This document shows, piece by piece, positions 58,958-64,000 of a stretch of 64,000 nt of DNA; the first letter of the stretch is position 1; each line of letters starts with the position of its first letter. Where the stretch lies: contig JAWUZG010000001.1 of assembly GCA_036785705.1 (NCBI GenBank), forward strand, positions 1,612,001-1,676,000. Direction: 5' to 3'. Both the position numbers and the translations under genes were made by a program. Source of the DNA: Acanthornis magna. Its lineage: Eukaryota; Chordata; Aves; Passeriformes; Acanthizidae. The notes under the pieces are model-generated. The model was not told where the DNA came from. It ran no database searches and saw only the letters and a list, made by a program, of their open reading frames with translations.

Positions 58958-61900
58958 CACTAAGAAAAGTGTTAACAAAAATTACTCTTATATTCTAATT
59001 AAAGAGATTTAAAGCCTAGGTCCTTGCCACCTCAGTCATTGCGTGCTTTGCCATTGACATCATTAGAAGGATTGACTTGATCGCTCCCAGGAGTACCACA
59101 GAATAATTTTCCAGTCTTGATTTATCCTTACTTTGGGCTGGGCTGAATCCCTAAGATTTGTCTAGTTTGATAGGACAGAAGAAAAGGCAGGAGATGTCTT
59201 TCAAACATGACACTGTCCTTGTTTATAAAAGTTTTTCCTGGAAAGCCCTTGGAGCAGCAGGGCAAAGAGGGTGTGCTCCACATTGGTGTGCCCAGATTTT
59301 ATTTAAACCCAGCTCAAACCTACACTTCCTGCACAATGTCACAGCTACAGGGGGAATAGGTGAGATGACCACTGGCCTTAGGAACTCTGCCCCATCAACT
59401 TTTTTTACGGTCAGTTCTCATAATTTTTAACCTTTGGTTTTGTTCTCCTCTTGACTGCTTCCACTCTATCAGCATTTTTGAAGAATGATGCTCAGCCTGA
59501 AAGCAAACCCCCAAGCCTTGTGTCCTGAGTACAGCTGCATTGCTGCTGCTTACAGTTACACACAACAGGCAGGCTGATGCCCAGAAAAACATTTATTCTT
59601 TTCTGCTGCAACATCAGGTTACTGATGTCTCAGTCTGTGAGCCGATCTCTCCTTCTTAGGTTTGCTAACAGCCAGGCAAGCTGAATTCTCTAGAAAAAGT
59701 CCATACCCACACCATGTCAGTGGTGGTGCTTTGGTTACCCACACTAAATGGTACCTGATCCACCTCCAGAGAGAGCCTGAAATGTGTGCGGTGCACTGAT
59801 TCAGCGCTGACCACTGTGTGCTATAGCTCTGACATTCCTTCAGGATGGCCAGAGCTGGCCTTGGTTCTCCATCTGCTTCATCTCCTTAAGGCAGTGACAC
59901 CCCCTCATGACCACTGTTTTCTCTCCCCCTTCTTCTGCTGTGTCAGAACCGAGAGCTGAGCTGGATGCTGATGAGTCAAGGCTTGGTGGAACCCCAAACA
60001 CATATTTGTGGATAATAAACTCAGAACCTGAATGAACACCCATGTTGCAGCAGACGGGTACCAGGTGGGTGTTGGAAATGTGGGATGTGAATTCATTCAA
60101 AGGATGCTGGGGCTGTAATTTACAACCTCCTGGTGTATGTTATTTTTAAACACTTGATTCATTAACACTTCTCTAGATGTTAAAAGGGGTTCGTAAATCG
60201 ATTGGTAGCCAGGAAAAATGAGCAGCAATGAGGTCATTTCAGTCAGAATGGGCTCATTACCACACCAACTGTCAAAAGTTTTTTAAGCCAGATTTATTAC
60301 TTTTCCCTTCTTTCTAACAACCAACACAGGCTGAGGGTATAAGGTTTGATTTCTTTCTCATAGGAGAAGAAGAAATTTTAAAAAATAATCAAAGCTGGGA
60401 AAAGACAGGTAAACAGCAGATTTCCCTAGAGAGCTGAAAAAGCACTTGAAATAGAGATTCTCACCAACCTTGGATCTTGTTTGGTCCAAGACTGTACAGA
60501 GTGACTTGTAAGTTTGTCCCTTAGGAACTGCATGAGAAGATGAGGATTAGCTTCATCCTCTCTTGGTACAGCATCCTTTTCAGGTTGTGGCAGGGAAAAT
60601 ACTGATGTAAAAACAAGCTAAAGAAGGGGAAACCCTCATTCTGCCTCCATATTTCTGAGATTTTTTCCCTCATCTGAGTAACGGCACAACACGGCTGGAT
60701 CATCAATGAAAATCTGAACTCCATGTGGAAATCACTCAAGTCCTGGAGCAGAAGGTCAGGGGTGAGATCTTCATGTGGCTGTAATTCATAATGTTCACAC
60801 TTGCTGAGAGAGGCTTTGATGAGTCCAGGGAATCCCCAGATCTGATCTACAAACACAGGCTACCATGAAGAGATAGGAGCATGCTCCTGAGGACAGATGA
60901 AGTGTTCCCCTCAGGTTCACTTTGGACAAATGGAAAGTAAGATATCTTCAGGCTAGTGTAAGATTATGAATCCCTCCACTGGTGTGTTTATTCCTGACTG
61001 GGTAACACACAATTACTCTGTCCTTCCTGTTCATCCACTCTTGCTCTTCTTATCTGTTACATTTCTTGATAGTGGTTGAATTGCTTGATCAAAGGAAGCT
61101 CTGGCTGGGATTTATCTCAGCTAACTGTAGGCAACCAACACATAGGCAGGTAAGTCTGAGTTACTCACTCTAGGCTGCTTTTATTGTCAATAGAGATAAA
61201 CAGGTATCTCTAGAGAGCAATTAATCTGATACTTGTTTGATATCTATATTAGGATGAGATGAATCACCTTCTCCAGACGCCTCTTCCTCTCTATTGACTG
61301 TAAAGGGAACTGAGGATGACTAGTTTAAATGTAGGCATCTGCGTTTTAGATGCTTTAAGATAAGGAGATAAATCCAACCTCAGGGGAACCTCAGTCCTGA
61401 AAGTCTAAATGGGTAGTGATTCTAGAAAACTTATTGTAGAACTAAAGATAAAGGTTGAAAAGAAATTAGGATCTCGTAGTATGAAAAACGCAGTGTTTTT
61501 CACAAACTCCATGGCACCCTAATCATCAATATTGGTGGGTGTGTTTGAGACATCTGTACTGTAGAACACTGTAGGACGGTGTGTTTCATGCACTGCTTGC
61601 TCTGCAGAAATGGTTCCTGTCGAATCGCCACCTTTGTGCTGGTGACAAAAACAGTGCAGTGTCATCACTGTGCTTTTCCTGCTCATAGCCACCTCTGATA
61701 AACTGCTTCAAGTTAGAGGACCCATGAAACACAGGTTTAAATCAAAGGATTCAGCCCAAATCTTGAGCCACACAATGTCTTCGCAGTCTCTGACTATACA
61801 AACCTGTCCAAGGGTATTTGCCTCCCACAGTCAGGCTCTTCAGCAGGGAAATTAGGCTTCTGCATTCAGACACTTCAGACACTTCAGTAGGGAAATTCTT

Positions 61901-62507
61901 TCTCCTGTGGAAAGCCCCTGCTGGTTGCATGAATGACCTTTTCTTTCTCTAAGTACAGACAGATCCCACACAAATGGTTTTGACTAGATAACTAAACTCT
62001 GTATCAACCAAAGGCTGTAAATCTTACATGGAATGTCCATGTTGTCATCTTGCTTACAAAGTACCAGAAGGAATATACAGTGGGAAACGTGTATATCTGC
62101 AGGGAAGGAGGCAAATTTCTGCTGGAGAAGTGATAAAGATGTTATGATCAGAGGTGTCATTCCAGCTTTTCATTAAGGCTCTGCTGAGTACAGAGGGCTC
62201 ATACTTCACCAGTTCTGTTGCTGGTATTGTTTCTGGCACTTCACTTGTTAATCAAGGTTCTTTGAATATTAGACTAGGGAAAGATCTTTGGCTGGTAGCT
62301 TGTCTGGTTGATAGTTACTTTTCTTTTTATCAGACAGGAGATAAGAGCCAAGATAATGTGAGCTTTTCATGGTTTAAACACAGACAGGTAAGTACCACTT
62401 GGCTGCTTAGTCACTGGCCCTCGGAGGGATGGGGAGGAAAGTCAGAAAAAGGTAAAACCCATGGGTTGAGATAAGAGAAGTTTCATAATTGAAATAAATT
62501 ACAATAT

Positions 62508-62540
62508 GGTAATAATAATAATAATAATAACAACAATAGC
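62508..62540. repeat. (TAA)n microsatellite inside the LTR
   Basis: GGTAATAATAATAATAATAA followed by CAACAATAGCAACAAC. It replaces the part of the LTR that usually lies just upstream (in LTR sense) of the CTTTATCTCAACCC segment. Confidence 0.9.
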
Positions 62541-62696
62541 AACAACATTAATAAGAATTGGAATGAAAAGGGAGATAACAAAATGAATAAAATCCAAGTA
62601 AGAGAGGTGATGCCTAACACAATTGCTCACCACCTGCTGACCAAAGCCCATCCCATCCTGAGCAGTGGTTGGCCCCTCCTGTACAACTCCTCCCAG

Positions 62697-62704
62697 TTTA
62701 TATA
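62697..62704 (-). promoter_or_regulatory. TATA box of the solo LTR
   Basis: TATATAAA on the - strand within CTCAGTATATAAACTGGG, at the position where this LTR type carries its core promoter. Orientation points leftward, away from the right edge of the window. Activity is unlikely but not excluded. Confidence 0.5.
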
Positions 62705-62970
62705 CTGAGCATGGCATTCCATGACATGGATTATCCCTTTGGCCAGTTTGGATCAGCTGTTCTGGACATCCTCCTTTCCAGTTTCTTGTGCACTTCCTCA
62801 CTGGCAGAGCCTGGGAAACTGAAAGTCCTTGATTTAGGATAAGCACTACTAGCAGCAACTAAAACGTCAATGTGTTATCAACGTTATTTTCATATAAATT
62901 CAAAACACAGCACTTAACCAGCTACTAGGAAGGAAACTTACTCTATCCCATCTGAAACCAGGCCAGAGCT

Positions 62971-64000
62971 TCATTTTCCCTTCATTTGTACAGCTTCCCT
63001 TGACACTAATGGTAGTTACATATCAGTGTTACCTTACAGTTGTCATTGTCTCTGGTTTTGGCAGGCTATTTTAAGCAATTGAGGTCAGATGAATAGTTAC
63101 TACACAGTCAAGACCCATTAGGGAACAAGAATAATTCCAGGTGACTGTGTTAACATTACTCTGTACTGAAGTCTATCCCTAAGATCTAAATATTTCTTCT
63201 TTCTTAGTCATTTTCATAGCAAAACAAAAATCTAAAGGTATCTAGTTTAATTTCTTGTAGCTGAATTAAAGGTGAGTCTTTTAAAAACTTTTACTAGTAA
63301 GTATTTATGACTCAAAACCAATTAAGAAGCATTAAGGACACTTCTCTGCTACTTAATGTATTTCAGAATTGGTTTTTTTTTTCATGTCATTTGTTAACAA
63401 GAAAATAGTAGTTTTGTAGGTGTCAATATAAATGACCAGATATTTTTTCTCATGTAGAAATACCACACCACTAAAGACCAAGAATATACTTGTTTCTTCC
63501 AACTCTCTTGTTTTATGTAGACATCTCACAGCTGTCAAACGGGTGCTCAAACAGAACGTGTGAAGAAGGTAATTTTCTGAGGCAGGAAATGCTCATTTGT
63601 CCTTTTCTGAAGGTATGAATGTCATCATTTCCTTCTCTCTTTGTTACTCAGCATGAAAGGCCAAAAAAAAAAAAAAAAGGAAAGGAAAGGAAAACATTTA
63701 TGTCCCTTAGTTTGACTAGAAGATAGGAGAGCAGAAGCTGTCAAGCTTTCTTTGAAGGATATGTATTTAGGATACATAACCAGCTAGACAAATACAGGTA
63801 GAGTTTAATTACCTTCTTCTAGCTCTGGCATAAAATGAAACTAGTTCCAGAGCAGGCACTAGAGCTACATTAGGGCTAAGTTTTAAATAGATAAACTGAA
63901 GAGCAAAGGCATCCTCATCTGATGGGTGGGGAAAAGAGACCCACGGAGATTAAAGACTGGAGCGCTAGAGGATTTAGACAAGCATTAAGGTCCCTTGCTC
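62971..64000. other. Intergenic, no gene seen
   Basis: Unique-looking AT-rich DNA with an A/G run (63663-63694, A16 then GGAAA units). No gene, exon or further repeat recognised up to the window edge. Confidence 0.55.
63663..63694. repeat. A-rich (GGAAA) purine run
   Basis: Sixteen A followed by three GGAAA units and AAA. Simple repeat. Confidence 0.9.

Larger units (their letters stand above)
57623..62364. other. Intergenic; low-complexity GTTT tract, no gene supported
   Basis: No gene recognised. A palindromic-repeat relic is at 58181-58229, a T/G tract at 58711-58824 and a short (TA) run at 58921-58957. The 111-codon - strand frame at 60521-60856 and 144 codons or fewer elsewhere have no domain. 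A tandem CAGACACTT pair is at about 61866-61884. Confidence 0.5.
62365..62965 (-). mobile_element. Solo LTR of an endogenous retrovirus-like element, with 5-bp target duplication
   Basis: GAGCT at 62360-62364 is repeated at 62966-62970, flanking a 601-bp unit. The + strand ends of the unit are TTTCATGG (TG start mutated) and CCAGGCCA (CA kept). On the - strand it reads GGTTTCAGATGGGATAGAGT, AATAACGTTGATAACACATT, AAGGGATAATCCATG, a TATATAAA box (complement of 62697-62704) and CTTATCTCAACCCATGGGTT near its end. I recognise this as a common bird LTR type. No internal gag, pol or env sequence is present, so it is a recombination-derived solo LTR. A 5-bp duplication fits class III (ERVL-like). A (TAA)n array has grown inside it. 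Confidence 0.85.

Noticed and set aside
1..64000. tRNA, rRNA or CRISPR-like arrays
   Set aside because: No paired A-box/B-box or cloverleaf seen; every tandem array is a simple microsatellite without spacers.

Overview
The window looks like avian nuclear DNA. The evidence is several 3' ends of CR1 (chicken repeat 1) LINEs, a solo LTR of a type I associate with birds, long pyrimidine microsatellites, and decayed palindromic repeats built around a CCATTGACTTCAATGG-like core that I know from bird and turtle genomes. There are no Alu, L1 or other mammalian repeats, no dense coding and no operon-like layout. The species cannot be told from the sequence alone.

Layout. Positions 1 to about 640 (perhaps 895) read as the 3' untranslated region of a + strand gene whose coding part lies upstream of the window. 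There are two well-formed poly(A) signals with downstream GT-rich elements, an AU-rich element, and a tandem CTAA array that makes overlapping ACTAAC motifs. I cannot name the gene with confidence. A developmental regulator beside a gene desert is the natural class; noggin (NOG) is an unverified suspicion from memory only. The remaining 63 kb contain no coding gene I can support. All non-repeat reading frames are short (under about 180 codons), lack recognisable domains, and overlap other frames in the manner of chance.

What the desert holds. There are seven CR1 3'-end copies or fragments: 3430-3823 +, 13531-13971 -, 15624-15824 -, 17272-17378 +, 28887-29829 + with a tiny second CR1 tail nested inside, 51164-51392 + and 55093-55385 +. 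A 601-bp solo LTR with an exact 5-bp target duplication lies at 62365-62965. Decayed palindromic MITE-like relics occur near 3.3, 26.2, 26.5, 40.3, 49.4, 49.6, 55.6, 57.6 and 58.2 kb. There are large polypyrimidine arrays at 11.5, 24.9-25.6 and 49.0 kb, all with pyrimidines on the + strand, plus many poly(A)/poly(T) runs.

Between the repeats, several repeat-free AT-rich blocks are dense in homeodomain, POU, TCF/LEF, GATA or T-box-like words (about 2.2, 5.6, 9.6, 18.9, 31.7, 33.6, 37.6, 41.0 and 47.9 kb). They look like long-range enhancer candidates, but conservation is not visible from one sequence. The most structured is a palindrome at 18890-18944 that combines T-box half-sites, a TCF/LEF word and a perfect 7-bp inverted repeat. 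I found no evidence for a new biological system. The best leads are that palindrome, the UTR motif array, the dated LTR insertion, the nested CR1, and the 487-bp uninterrupted pyrimidine run.
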